Positions 36,021-51,000 of a DNA stretch of 64,000 bases are shown here, one piece after another; the first letter of the stretch is position 1, and each line of letters opens with the position of its first letter. This DNA is from Neckera pumila (lineage: Eukaryota > Streptophyta > Bryopsida > Hypnales > Neckeraceae). The stretch spans positions 42,575,413-42,639,412 of the forward strand of contig OZ018410.1 of NCBI GenBank assembly GCA_963969595.1. The letters are read 5' to 3'. The notes under the pieces are model-generated. The model did no database searches. It saw only the letters and a list, made by a program, of their open reading frames with translations, and was not told the DNA's origin. Position numbers and translations under genes: made by a program.

Positions 36021-39000
36021 ATGGCTGGGAAACCAAGAAAGGAAGAGTTTCCAGCGTTCACAAACTCCCAAGGAACTGCCATCGTCAATGAGTTTGAAAC
36101 GTATGAATTTAACACTAGTCAATATGATGAGGATCCAAGTACCACAATCTAAAATGTTTCACGCCTCAAAAGAAATTATACTCCTAGGGTTTATATGTAA
36201 ATTTTGAACAAAATGGGCATTTTGCAATTGAATTGAACAAAGAAACACCAGGGTTAATACTTCAACTCAATGCAAACATTGATGAGGAATACAATGGGGG
36301 TGTCTTTAGAGTTCAAACACCAATCAGAATATTTTGCAATTGTTGCAAGGCTACCATATTAATCATCATAAAAAATTTTGAACAAAAATGCTGCAAAGGC
36401 AATGAAACTTTCTGTGTACCATTCATGAACCAGTTTTGAATTTAAGAGTCAACATTGAAATGAGCCACAGTATCTGAAAAATATATGATGATAGTATGTT
36501 CAATGCATCTTCTGGGTACATAGTATCTTACACAGGAAGCAAAGGCTGCCCCAACTTTGAGGAATTCTACAATTATTTGAGTTGCTCACAAATTTTAAAA
36601 TGACATTGCATTCATCTTTTTTTTATATTAAAAATAAATTAATTAATTAAATAAAAAAATAAAAAAATCCCTTTGCTAACCAACATGATATGCCCATGAC
36701 GTTTACCAGAAATACTGGAAATCACCTCTTTTTGTCTAATCTTGTGAGCACGACTACAGTAGAATGTCATGTGATCTCCAAGGGTTTTATAGGGTTCTGT
36801 AGTCTACAATATTAATAGCGATACAGGTTTATGGGACATTCTAATATCATGGCTTTGGTCTGAATACCTACCACTCACTTAGCCAATTTTTTTAATTTTT
36901 TTTAATTTTTTTTAATTTTTTTTAATTTTTTTTCCTTGAAACACACACTTGGCCAATTTTGGCCAATTTCATTGATAAACTAGGAGTAATTTTATGCAGA
37001 ACATGTGACTGCAAGAAAAGAATTCTGGTTTATATTGAAGTTGCAATAACAGGAAAGATTTTGTGCAGATTGTTTGATTTTGTGCAGATTGCTTTAGTTC
37101 TATATTACTATTAAACACAAGTGAAGTGAGATATTGTGGCATGGTGCAGATATGAGGATTATTTGGACAGCCAAATCACAGCTACAGATCTCTTCTATTT
37201 GGAGGACCTTGAGCTTGCGCGACAGCTTGTTGAAATGGGGTACTGTACACATGTTACTTTGTTATACTATAATCCACATGCATTGCACCAAAGATTTAAT
37301 AATTGGAATTTTTTTGAATTCCTTAACCCTAATAAAAGACAGTCAAGGATATGCAATAGGATCTTCAAAATCATGGCTTTTTCATTTGCAAGCAAGCTAC
37401 TGTATATGCTAATAAAATAAGTCACATTGAACTCATTGGAATGCATGTGGGTTGAGTTTGCTAGTTCTAGGAAAATGTAAAATGTCGCTGGGGCTCTGCC
37501 CCTGGTTCGCTGTACTGTTTCGGCCTTCAATGGGGATTGTCCATGTGTTTTGAAAAGAAAAGAAAAAATAAATGTTGGTTTTTTTAGTTTTATTTTAACC
37601 CTAAAAGGATGAAACCTGTCACTGGCAAGGTGGTGCTTTGTCAAAAGTGATCTGATTTGTGGATCAATATCTGCATTCTTCATTTTTATAGTAATTGTGA
37701 AAGTCATCCATCCTTCATTTTTTGGGTTCTAATATTCTTCTAGGGTTAAATGGCTACATTGAATAGTGAAATTAGATTGCCCCACTCTAATTTCTCACCT
37801 TTCTACACTATATAGGTATGTGTAGTTACTGTAGAAGGATGTAGTGATGTAGGAACCATGTGTGTTGCATAGACTAGTGCAACAATGTAAGGTCAAATTG
37901 GGTTTAACAAAAGTGGAGAGCCAACTCAACCACAAAGTCCTACTTTCCTTGGCGCCAAAACTCCCCAAAATTGTTGCCATTTAGGTGTCTTAAAGTGATG
38001 TGGGACTTGGTATGTAGTGTAAAGCCCCAAGTTCCAATTTCCAACTCTTCACCAATCAAGATTTTGAGAATTCAATGGGACTTGGGACTTGGATTGTAGT
38101 GTGAAATGTCCTTTAAAGTAGTTTAGATGATGATTCAAATCCTTATAAGGTAAGTACACCTAAAATTGACCAAATAAGCAGTTGAACATGGTTCCCATTA
38201 TTGCATTGACAAACTTATTGTGGGATTTGTTGGTAGTGAAAAGGAGGTCCTACATTCTCTTAAAATGCAATATTTGGACACTATATTAATAAACTAAGAA
38301 TATTCAAAGTGTTGAACATAGGTATTTCTAAAATCAACCCTAAACTCTCACAAACAATGAAAATACATTTTAGGCAAGAATTTGTAGGGGATGACTTTAG
38401 AAAAGGGTCAGAATTAGGTGTAATTACCTTTGTGGTGTTGTGGAGACGATGCATATTATATTGACACTATGGTTGCAGATATAGGAGTAATGCAGAGGTC
38501 ATGTCTAGAGAAGAGTTTGCTAACTACAAAGTAAAGGTTGAAGCTGCTCGTATCGCCGTGAGTTATCATATAATCCTTGTTTGTTTGATGATTAAAATAT
38601 TCATTATTTTTGGTTGTGCCACTTTTGGTGGGTAAATAATTCACAGACTTTCTCAACGGAATAAGGAAAATTAAGAACTTGCATTAGAATTGAGTTTGAT
38701 ATTTTCTCAACACATATGTAGAAGGGATACATATGAAATTCATCTCCTCACCATTACTACATAAATCACAATGGAAATGAAAATGTATTATTTTACGGAT
38801 TTCCATAGCCTAAAAAAAGTTGAAATTTCCATTCATTTTGGCCTTTAAATTTGTACTTCAAAGAAAGAATTAAATATGGTGGCACAATCATCCCTATATC
38901 AAATTATCATTTTGGAACAGGATGACACTGTGAATTAATAAAAATACTTAGAAATGAACAAATTTTATATAAAGTATGAATAGACCTGCAGTGGTTTTGT

Positions 39001-39066
39001 GATTTAACCCCTAATGGATCGGTGTATATTTTGGTTAGAAATTGTCAATCGGTATTTTTCAATTAT

Positions 39067-39098
<32 letters not shown>

Positions 39099-42000
39099 TT
39101 TTTTAAATTAATCTTTCAAAATTGAACTAGAAAATTATAGGAATGTGTAAAAAGTTCCAAAACATTGACTATGACATTGAAAGATAATAATATCTGCAGT
39201 TAGAAAAGAAAAAAAATTGACCCTACCCAGTAGAGTTCACACACTTAACCCCTAAAAGCCCATTGTCCCTTCAGGGGACAAATGGATTTCCGATAGGTAC
39301 CTACGGGCTGAATTTTTGTTGAGATTTTTTGATGTTTTTTTGGAAGATAGAAAAATTGTTAAGCTTTGTGGGAATATAATTTTTTTTTCAATCGGTGCCT
39401 GGGGAAAAAAGTTATGCCCAAATAAGCTCAAAATAGAGGACAAGGGCAGCAAAAAACAATTTGCAATTTTTTAATTTTTTTAATTTTTTTAATTTTTTTC
39501 TTATAGATTATATTATTGTATATCTAAAAAGCTTTGATTCATTTCATTTGGATTTGTTATGAGAAAGTTATGGACAATCTTGTTTTTCAAGTACTAAGAG
39601 CATCTTCCTGAAAAAAAATAACTTGTAGGATTCATTTCTGAATGCAACTTTTACAATTTTTCAAAAAAAGATTTCTATAAGAGGTTTAGTTTTTTTCTAG
39701 AACAATCTCACTATTGGAATTAGTGTTTTTTAATTCTATATAAAAGATATCAATATTCTAGATTTTTCTTCTATCTCATACCTACTTCTACTTAACAATT
39801 CTTTTAATAATAAAAATTAAGTTTCTTGGGGTTTATATTTTTCCCCTAGACTCTCAACTAAGTTCTCCACTATAAAGATTTAAAGCTCAAAACTCTATAG
39901 TGCAAAAAATTTAAGTTAAAAATGTTCAAATTTATAAATTCTAGTCCCGCAATGTGGTGAAAAAAATTATTTCTTTACTTTAAAGGCAGATATCTTGTAA
40001 TCTATGGGGTCAAAAATTCTGAAATTTTTTCCACAAATTTTCTTACTAGTTAGGTGTAAGATCCTATGGTTATATGTGCAAAAAAAAATTTCAATTTTTT
40101 TTTCTCTTTGCTAAAAAAATGGTAGTTTTGGGTGTTTTTTGGCAGAAAAAAGGCCTTGGGCCTTTAGAGGTTAAACTCCTCTTGGGTGAGATTTTGGCAC
40201 TATGCATATTTTATTTAGTTACAATTGCATCCTATGTCACATTAGTCACATATTTGGCAAGTTTTAGATGTTGAAGAGTTTTGTACATGTTTCCCTATAT
40301 ATTTGTAAGACTTTGGATAGTATAACTATAATTGATTTGACATCTAAAATGAACAAAAATTATATTTTTGCAAAGGGATACATATCCACACCTTGTGTCT
40401 AAAGATCCATTCATAAATAACTTTGTTGGAACTTCTTCAAACTTTCAATTGTCCCTTGAATTAACACTAGGGCCTTTGGGGTTTATTGTACCAATTTTTT
40501 TTTAGTGTAAAGATATCAATTATTTATACCAAGGACGCTAATTTGATATACCATTTGAATAGAAATGCATAAGATTGGTACAAAATTTTTGCCTTATTCC
40601 ATTCAATCAATCAATAATAGTCAAAACTTGAAATGATATACACACTAGAGCATTTCTAATGCAACCTTCTACTTGTCCGCTAAAACAAGTCAACGTTAGA
40701 CATTCTCAACAAGTTTTGTAGTAGAAAATCTCCACCATAATTTGTTATCCAGGTTTGCATTGGAGATGCTCATTATTTATACTAAACCATTATGTATTTA
40801 TATTGTACAACAAACAACGCCGTTGTGCAGGCATTAGCAAAATTACCTAAGAAACAATTTAGTGCGGGAAAGGATGTTTCTGCTTATCCTTTCCTTATGG
40901 TAACCAATTCTACTATTTGTGACAAATACAATCCATTGCTTAAATTAATGCTAATATTTACTATATTAATAAAAAAATTTAGTGGTTATAGTACCAATTA
41001 CAAACTTTAATACTATATGCCAATGGTGCCGATAATGTTATCAACACTAAATGACAACACTAACACTAATGGTCAACTAAATTTCTATCCAAAAAACTAA
41101 TCTAGGACCAAGATAGTTCACCCTACACTAAATCAATATCCAATGTAAATATAACTTGTCAATTAAATGAAAATTATAGCGAATTATATGATAGGATAAA
41201 TAATACTCTAGGTACTATAATACTAAATTTAGTATTATTATGAGCACAAAAATTGTATAAATGATTACAAATAACAAGGATTTGTAGTTGCGGGTGCACA
41301 AAGTATATACTACTTCATGCATTGGACTTATGTTGGCCTACTAGTTTCTTTAACTAATCACACCTCCAACACGCCCTAGCGCACATGCAAAAGACAATCG
41401 CCTTTTTCTTTGGCTTTTATTTAGCCTTAATTTTGTATCAACTATCTTCTTTGAGTAACATGTACGGCAAGAGAAGTATACCTAATTGCATCCCTATCTA
41501 CTCCCCTCCTTTGTTTGAAAATTTAAATTTAGAATTGTCATTCTTCTCTTGTTTATACGGCACATATTTTATAAGGCAAGAATGACTATCCTAGATTTAG
41601 GTTTGAAACAAAGAAGAGATTTAGTTAGGGACGCAATAAGGTAGGGTTGCAATTAGGTACACGTACCTTATTCATTACTTGTGAAGAGTTTTCAAGAACA
41701 TTGCCATTAGCGTGCAGGCATTGCAAGAAAGAGAGAAGCCTATAAGGGATGGAAAATTGTCTGTATCCTTCATTCTATTCCTTAAATGAAAGAAATATTC
41801 TTGAATTGCAGCATCATAAGTAGAATAGCCTCAATTTATTCAAATTCATTTAAAATGATATTTTGGACTCAAATAAACATTAGTCAAAGCATGGTCTGTA
41901 TAGACTTAGCTTTAAGACCTCTAATTGATCTAATTCATCATTTTATGGCAAATTAGACCATGCTTGGGTCTTAAAGCTTAGTCTACATAGACAATATTTT

Positions 42001-45000
42001 TACTTGTGAGATTATTATTATTATTTATTATAATTATCATAACAATCAGATAATTAACCACTAATAATTATTGATATAAATTTGTAGATGTTGCATTCCT
42101 ATACAAAAACAACAGACAATTATTTTCATTCGAGATTATACAAGAAGTGGTCATGAGGTATGTATGTGCATATGTAGATCCTATGACATCACAACATCAT
42201 CTTGTATTGCTAAAAGTCGAGCAGGTTGAAGTTGTAACTTATTATTTATTTCATTTTGAGAAATTTCACTTGTCAAAATATAATTTTGGGGTCATATCCA
42301 TAATATAATACTACATGCATCCCATATTTCATGAGGACCTTTTGGTTACAAATATTTGAGAGAATCGGATATACATGTTTAGAGATTAGAAATTTAGATT
42401 TTCAAGCAACATAGATTGCTAAATCTTTTGAGCGTATTTGCATGCAGCCATGTATGTGTCCATATTCAAATATGATGTACTCATATATATCCCTATATTG
42501 TATATATTGCATCCACATGCACATTTATATAGCTATATATTATAAACTGAATCCACATTTTTTTGTATGGATATGGGATAAGATATAAATCCTACTAGGT
42601 TGGCAATTTTGGAGTCTAATTTATGTAGACCAAAAAATGACCCAATAGGGGACCATATGACAAATTCACAAGGATTGTTGCCCATGTCTTCATATATTGG
42701 ATTTTCATTAGTGTTTAATGAGTCATAAAGTGCACCTTCAGTTATTCTAAACTTAAAAGTATAATTGAACATCATATCCTATAACCTTTTTTGATCATAC
42801 CAATATTATTTTGGAAACAATATTGAACCTTGTATACAAGAATCACTCATATTCCTTTATATTGGAGGGAAAGCTACATAGCGCTTTTCTTACAAGTTGT
42901 GTCATCCACAAACAAAGGAACCAATGAAGAGGCTCCATTAACTAAACAATACATTAGAGACTCTATTAACCAAACAAATAAACTTTAATTTGCAATGAGT
43001 ATGAAATTATGCAACTCTATAGGCATCCCGATAGGCATTTGGTGTATTTTTGCAATTGTTTTTTAGTTTAATACAAAAAAAATGTATAAATTTTAGATAG
43101 TACAAGTTTACAGTCTGTTTTAGAAAAAGCCTTAGAATTCAATTCTGTAATAAATGGAACTATTTCCTTACTATAATAGTGAATAATGGAGACTTTTCAT
43201 TATCATATAGCAAAGATTATTTTTCAAATTCCAAAGAAGTGTAACTTGCAATCTTGACTACAATGATGTAGCTATTACCAATTTACCATCTTTGAATATG
43301 TAGATTATAGACAAAATATTCTTGATTCATCCTTTGAAAAACTTGGTATGACTTCTTGCAATTTCATTTATTTTAAAATGGAGAGTATTTTATACAATAT
43401 CAACCACTAAAGGACCAACAATCCACTTGGGAGATTTTTGAAGGTTTGGAAAGGTTCTTATGATCTCAATTTTTGGCATGATTTTTGAATTATATTTGAA
43501 AGATGGAAAACTACTTTAGATTTTTGGAAATATAATTTTTCTTTCAATTGGTGTCTAGGAATAAAGTTATGACATCTAGAGCTTAAAATAGAGGTTGCTA
43601 GTCAATACAAAAAAAATCACAAAAACTTTTATTTTTCAAAAAAAAAAATTAATTTTGTTTGCATGGAAATATCCCATTTATTCTATTCGGACTAGTGATT
43701 AGAAAATTATGGAGAATCTTGTTTTTTTGGGCAATTGGAACATCTTCTTCAAAAAATAACTTATAGGATTCATTTTTGAACTCAATTTTTACAATGTTTT
43801 AGAAAAAAATAAATTCCACATGGATTAGTTTCCTTACTAGAATAAACTCATTGTTGGAATTAGTGTGTTCTAATCCATCTTAGAACTAGTTTGTTTGTTT
43901 TTTCATTCTTTATCTTAGATTCTCAATTGAATTCTTCAACATAAAAAAAATGTAGTTCAAAATCTATAGGACAAAAAATTAAGTTCTAGCCAAATAAATC
44001 TAGTCAAATAAATCTAGTCAAGGACAAGGTGCAAAAAAAAATGATTCTCTTCACTTTAAATCCAAATGTTTTGCAGTCTATGTGGTCAAAGTTTTTGAAT
44101 TTTTTTCTTCACATATTCAATTTCATATGGCGTACTAGCTACGTGCAAGATCCTACGGTTAGATGTTAAAATATGTATTTTAAAAACTTTCCACAGACAT
44201 AGCATTGTTTTTTACCAGTGAGGCATAGGTCTCTTTTGCATCTTTGCCCCTTCCAATGAACAAAATTGTCTTCTATGGCTCTTCAACCAATGAACCTCAA
44301 TTCTTGAATTAACTACAATAAAAGTCTCTTCCACGCATCTAAGGAGGCATCATGCCTTCCCAACTTGCGGAAGATCATTGCCTCGTTATATAATGTTATA
44401 AAAATGTCAGTTTTGAGTGTTTTTTGGCAAAAAAAATGGCCTTGGTCCTTTCAGAGTCATAAAAAAATATATCCACCCCGAAGAAAACGGAAACTGCCGT
44501 GCTTGATGGTTATCTAGTCCATGAATCATTCCTGTTGTACAACTGTGACAAAACAATTATACCATACTGGAGTACACAAAACGAAATGAGCGGTTGGCAG
44601 ATGTCCGGATATATTGACTACGCAGAGCGGTTGAGGACAGACGACATGGAGCCTGTATTCCTTAGAAAGCGCAGGTTCCTCCCCAAGGACGGAGATCTCT
44701 CCTACTTCAACTGGTAACTTAAGCCTCACCTTTGGCTTCTATATTTTGGCCTTTTTTTTTAAACAGATGGAATGTTTTGCCTTCTTTTTTTCAATATTAA
44801 AACATGGATTTTTTTGCCTTTTTATGTGCACGCTTTAGAATCCAACAGGTTCGGAACAGAATGGAACGGGGTTCAGTTCGATCATTGCAGCCAATTGCCA
44901 TGAAATGATGTTTTTTGTTCTCGTTGGATTGTCCGTACATTACATTTAGAAAAAAAGCAGAGCGGGCACTCATGTCTACTTTCTGGAGCCCAGTCAAACT

Positions 45001-48000
45001 ACCTCCACATCATGAAGAAAGAGTAAGGTGGAAGCACCCAAAAACGTCAATATTAAGCAATTCAAATCAATTCAGCATAGTTGGAGGCAACTTTTCCTTA
45101 AATTAATACTTTTGTAGTATTGGCGAGTGAAAATCATGAATATTAAAAAAAAAATAGATATTTTGAATGTGGTATGTAATTTTTATGATTTTTCAAAGAA
45201 AAGGCTCCCTAAACCATGGAATTGTTGCATAGGTGAACCCAAAATTAAAATCAACAAAAATCAAATGAGAACAAATGAGAGTTATGTATGTGTCATTCAA
45301 ATGCGTCAACCAATCAAAGCAAGGCATTTCAAGGACACATTAATGAGAAGTCTTGGGGATAGAAATAGTGACAATCTAAAGTATAGGAATGGGAGCAGGG
45401 ACACTAATGGAAGTTTCTACTTTATGTGCAGGGTAGTTTGACTAACCGTGCTTCAGGATGTGGATAGCAGGGTGTTTTTGTTTATCATATTTTATGAAGT
45501 GTCTTTGTGGCGATATAAAATGTCATAGTCGTACTCCAAATTTTAGCATTCATCCACATATTAAATAAAAAAATCACATGTGTATAATCCTGTTTTCATC
45601 CACAATTTGGCAATTTCATCCAAGTTTTTTTTAATTTGAAGTTTTCCGGCGGAAAACTTCACAATTTTTTGCCATTTTTTAACCAAACTATTTTTTTGGT
45701 GCAATCTAGCACCAAAAAGCCAAAAAAAAGAACCCCTAGTGAGTAGTGAGGATTATCCTTGGTGTCTTCTTTTTTGGAGGTCGACGGATGGCTATCCACA
45801 ACCTTTGGAAAATTTGATAATTTCCTTTTTTAAACACATTGTATTGATTAATATAGAGGGTTGCTAGCATGTGAGCCTAGGATCTTGAACCCATAAACTA
45901 AGAATGCATAATCTTGAGCCTATAAACTAAGAGCCTAAGCAATTATTTTATTGACATTTTTCATAGTTATATGGTACCTATATTATATGCATCTGTATTA
46001 TATGTGCCTAGATTATAGGCACCTTTCATAGTTATAGGATACCTATATTATTAATAATTCCTTGGTGTCTCCATTTTTGGAGGTCGGCGGACAACTATCC
46101 ATAACCATTGGAAAATTTGGTAATTCTTTTGGTTAAATGCACTACATTGATTTATTTAGTTGAAAATTGCTAGCATGTGATTTTAGGATCTTGAAGCCAC
46201 AAGGCTAAACACATATGGTATCAACACTTTTCATGGTTATATGGTACATATGTTATAAGCACCTTCCATGGTTATAGGATACCTATATTATAGGCATCTT
46301 CAATGGTTGTAATGTACCTACTTACAGTTAGATTCAAGGCTTGTAGGCTCACAACACTAGGCCCACACCCTAGCATCATGGATTTATTTATTCTACTAGT
46401 GTGGGCATTAAAGTATAATCATTACATAATTACGATGACTATAAAGAATGTGTGTGTATAGTGGTGGAGATGGGTATAATGCACTAGTAGAAAGGGTGGT
46501 CATTGGGCATCAAGGAAGAGTACTAAAGCATAGTGCCTCTTCTACTAGTGTGGTGTAATATTTAAGTATATACTTAATTGAACTTATTAAAAATATTGTG
46601 ACTTTTGTAAATGAGTGTTACAAGCACTAATAAGATAAAGCAATGTAATATGAAGGTGGTATTGGGCCACCACCATATGATGATAGTTTGTCCTTTCTAC
46701 TAAGATAAACCATCTTATAATAGGCAGAATGATTGATTTGTTGCATTGGCATTATTGAAATTTAAAAAAAAAATTAATACAAAAAAAATGTAAGAAATGA
46801 AGAAAGCAATTGAACATTTTTTGACAAAATATGAATTTGATATGAATTTTTGAAGTGTGCCCAATTGGCCCCAAAGAATCTTTTGACTATCCCCAAACGA
46901 GCCCCCAAACCAAAAGTGTATCCATAATGGTCATCTTATTCACCTAAAGGAGTCACAATATTTCCTGACATGGACATAACACGAAGACCTAAAAAAATCA
47001 ATTCTTGTGATGAATTCACCCTCAAAAGATGGAAATTCCTATTGTAGTCACTAAGCACTCCATCACCACCATTCAAGACATTGATTGTAGCCACTAATTC
47101 AATCTAATGTAGCCCAAATCTCATTTATTAATTTTTTTTTGTCATATATTGATGCAAGACTTTAATGGATTATTTCTTGAATGTCTATGATGGATCTTTT
47201 GTTTGTCGTAGGGTGGTTTACCTTACTAATTCAACAATATTTGTCCCTTTATTTTATATATATATATATATTTTTCAATTGGACATGGCATCAAAATAAA
47301 GATTGCAGATGTATTGTCTAGTTTTTTTAACTTCTTTTTTACATTTCTTTCCACTGATTAAATTGAAGACCCACAAAATATGTGTCCCCCCTTTTATCAT
47401 TACATTTATCAGTCAGTCAATAAAGAAATTTTCAATTGTTGTAGAGAACAGGTTATCGAATATTTCTACCACCACTGGAACAGCAAGTTGGCAGGTGCAC
47501 TTTTACTTCAATTGATCTTAGTTTCTAAAATATTCTACATTTGTCATGAATTTTGTTTATGAAGCATTACAGTTTTTCCATGATTTAATTTATTTTAATG
47601 TTTGACTTTCATAAAGAAAATAAAAGATCCATTTTGTGAAACCTAACGAGTAATTTGATGACATTAAAATTTAACATCACAGGCATAAAAGTGTTAACCC
47701 CTAAAGTCCGCGGCCTTGCTCAAAATTCACTCAAAACTGCCATTCCTATTGCATTGAGCCATGCAAATAAGGAGTTTTTTTTTTTTAAATCAAACCATGA
47801 GATCTTGCACTACCCTTGTGTGAGAGCATATGGTAAAGGTTTTCCAAAGTTTCATTGTATAGATTGGAAAAAATTAGCTATAAAAGTTGAAGAAAAAGTT
47901 TTTTTGGACCCTACCTAAGAATTTCAGATGATTATGATTGCTGTTCGTGGAAATTTTTTATACTATAGATTTTGAATTTAACTCCTAAAGGATTGAGGCC

Positions 48001-51000
48001 TTTTTTCTGCCAAAAAACACTGAAAACTCCCATTTCTATAGCAAATGTAGTCCTAGTGGATTTTTTCACATCTAACCATATGATCTTACACCTAACTGGT
48101 ATAAAAAAGTGTGGAAAAAATTTCCAAATTTTTGACCGCACAAATTGCAAGATATTTGCATTAAAAGTGGAAAAAACAAGTTTTCCAACACATTGTACAA
48201 CGGGATTTTTTGACTTTGAACGTTTTGAACTTAAAAATTTTGCACTTAAAATTCAAAAAAACTTAATTTGCATTCTTAAAAAAAATGTTAAGTAGAAGTA
48301 GGTACAAGATAGAAGGAAAATCTAAAATATTAATATCTTTTAGATGGAATTAAAATGCACTAATTCCAATGGTGAGATTGTTCTAGCAAGTAAACTCAAC
48401 CATGCAAAAAAGAAATTGAAAAGTTTGAAAATTTGCATTAAAAAATGAAGCGTAGGCATCATTTTTTTCAAAAAGATGCTTTAACTAACTAAAAAACAAG
48501 AATGTCCATAACTTCCTCATAAAAAAACCCAAATGAAATGAATCAAATCTTCCTAGATAGACAAAAGTATAATCTATGAGAAAAAAAATCAAAAAAATAA
48601 TTCAAACTTTTTGCAAATATTTTTTTGCTGCCCTCTATCCCTTGTTTTGAGCTTATTTGGTCATAACTCATGTTCACGGGCACCGATTGTGAAAATTTTT
48701 ATATTCCCACAAAGTTTTTAGTTCATCTATCTTCAAAACAAGTTTCAAAAAATCATGACAAAATTCAGCCCGTAGGTACTTGCTTGCAATCCCATTTGTC
48801 CCCCGAAGGGACAATGGTCCTTTAGGGGTTAAAAAACTACCATATTGAAGACTATATTATGCCCATCTTCACTAGTTTTCAAAGGTAACAAAGGAATGGG
48901 ACTCACCCAATTTAACATCTTGGAATGCCATAATTTGTTTAGAATCTACAATATAATACACAATTTTGCAAATACTTTTTCCACCACATAAAACTCAAAC
49001 CTTCTAATTTCTATAGAAATTAGAAGGCTAATGCAAACACCCAAGTGCCAAAGACATTGGGCATCATTGAATGAAGGGCACCATCAATTTTTTCTTTTGT
49101 TCCTATAATGTTTCCTTTTGGTTTTTAATTAGAGTTTCCGTCTTAGAGAGTGATATAAATCCTTATAGCAAACTTCGGAGTCTTTGTGCATTCTCAATTT
49201 TTTGAATTAAAAAGTGTATTTTATCTTCTTAGAAGTATATTTTAGACTATTAGAAGCACATGTCCAAGACCTTTCCAACTATATATTGTATCCATCTATC
49301 AAAATTAGTATGTCATGCCAAATATTTAATTAAAATTGAAAACACAAATTTGACAACTACTAGAAATAGAAGCATTTTTTTTCCAATTTTGTATTTTTCA
49401 ATGTAAAATTTAAAAATAATCATTCCTCCATAATTATGGCATCTATTTTTTAAATTATTTTTTGCCATCCTTGATAGCCAGGTGCACTATTGCATGTTGG
49501 AATTGAAGAAAAATTGCTCTTACAAATGGTAGTCCAAGTTTTTATTGTTAATATTCTTGGAAACAGGCTTTGGAGACTTTGTTTTTAATCAAATTTTTTG
49601 AATTAAAAGGTCTATCATTTATTATTAAAAGCGCAATTTAAGCCTTTCCAACAATATATTATTTGTTGAATTTATAAAAAATACATAAATAACAATACAT
49701 AAATCAGTAATTGTCTCATTAATTTACACTAGAATTTGTGCTAATGGTTCTAAAACTATTTTAAAATTGTCATTTTTATTGCATTGAATGAAAGTTGGAA
49801 AAAAAAATTTCAATCATACAATATTTCCCTATAATAGTATGAGAATGTATAGAAAAAATTTCAGCCCATTGGGCTTTGTAGATTGCAAGGTGTTTGCATT
49901 TATAGTTATTTTTTAAAAAAAGCACAACTTGCCTATTTAATTGCTTGCCCTCACTATTAGCACGCCCCCCAATTTGCCGCTATAGTTTTAAGCCCCATAA
50001 CTTTTGATTTGGGCATCCAATCAGAAAACAAATCAAATTGTTTTCACAAAGCTTACACAACCAGCATACTTGGTAAAAAAACTCACTTTCATCCGTTCAA
50101 AAATGACTGCATATGAGCAAACCCTCACAAAGCTCCACATGAATTTGTTGTCCTTTAGGGTTTAAATGTAAATTATAACTAAACCATAGATGTTTATGAC
50201 ATGTAAAAATTTAATGTGTAGAAAGTAGTACTCCCTCTATCTCAAAATAATACGGGTGTTTCCAAATTAAAAAAAACACCAATATTATTTTGAGACATAG
50301 GGAGAATTTTTTTTGGTTCACTCACATTAGAATGCAAATTTCTATTGCTGAAATATGCCAATCTATGATGGCAATGGCAGGTTATAGCTGAAGATGAGAC
50401 AGGAATGCTACTGAAGAATAAACTGGATCGTAAAATCATGAGTGTAAGCTCTATGCAACAATGAATTTATAACTTGCATCTCCTACCCCAAAGGGGTTTG
50501 TTTTGTTTTGTTTTGTTTTTTCCCTGGAAAATACGGCTTGGCAGATATAAAAAACTTAGATTATTCTGCAATGTTTACTTCCTGTAATGCCATTTACAAA
50601 AAAATCTAAAACCTCCAAAATTTTGGAGACCTAGTTTAGGAATAGATTACCCCAACTTTGAACAACCAGGTATGGTATATCTTACAAAGAACGTATAAAT
50701 TACAAGTCATCAGCATATTGTAGAGGTCACATGTCTTGTAAGAAATAGTTCCTCTAGTTATCCCGGAATTTCAAACTACATGTCATGTTATCATTAACTC
50801 CTAAATGCCTAAGGCCTTTTTTGAGCTTCTAGGAATTTGCTCTAAATTGAACAAAAAGTCAACATTTGATAAGTATTAATCTTTTTGGAATAGTATTCAT
50901 ACAAATTCAAACTAGACATGTTAGAGATCACATAGGAAAAGAATACACAACAATATCAATATCAATTATGGATTGAAAGATTATACTGTTTGATCATGAG

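Noticed and set aside
36895..36935. Ten-base tandem repeat of T-rich units as a possible regulatory array
   Set aside because: Simple low-complexity T/A repeat; nothing else supports a function.
39245..40174. CCCTAAA/TTTAGGG-like motifs suggesting telomeric DNA
   Set aside because: They occur singly at the ends of TTAA elements, never as tandem arrays; they are terminal inverted repeats.
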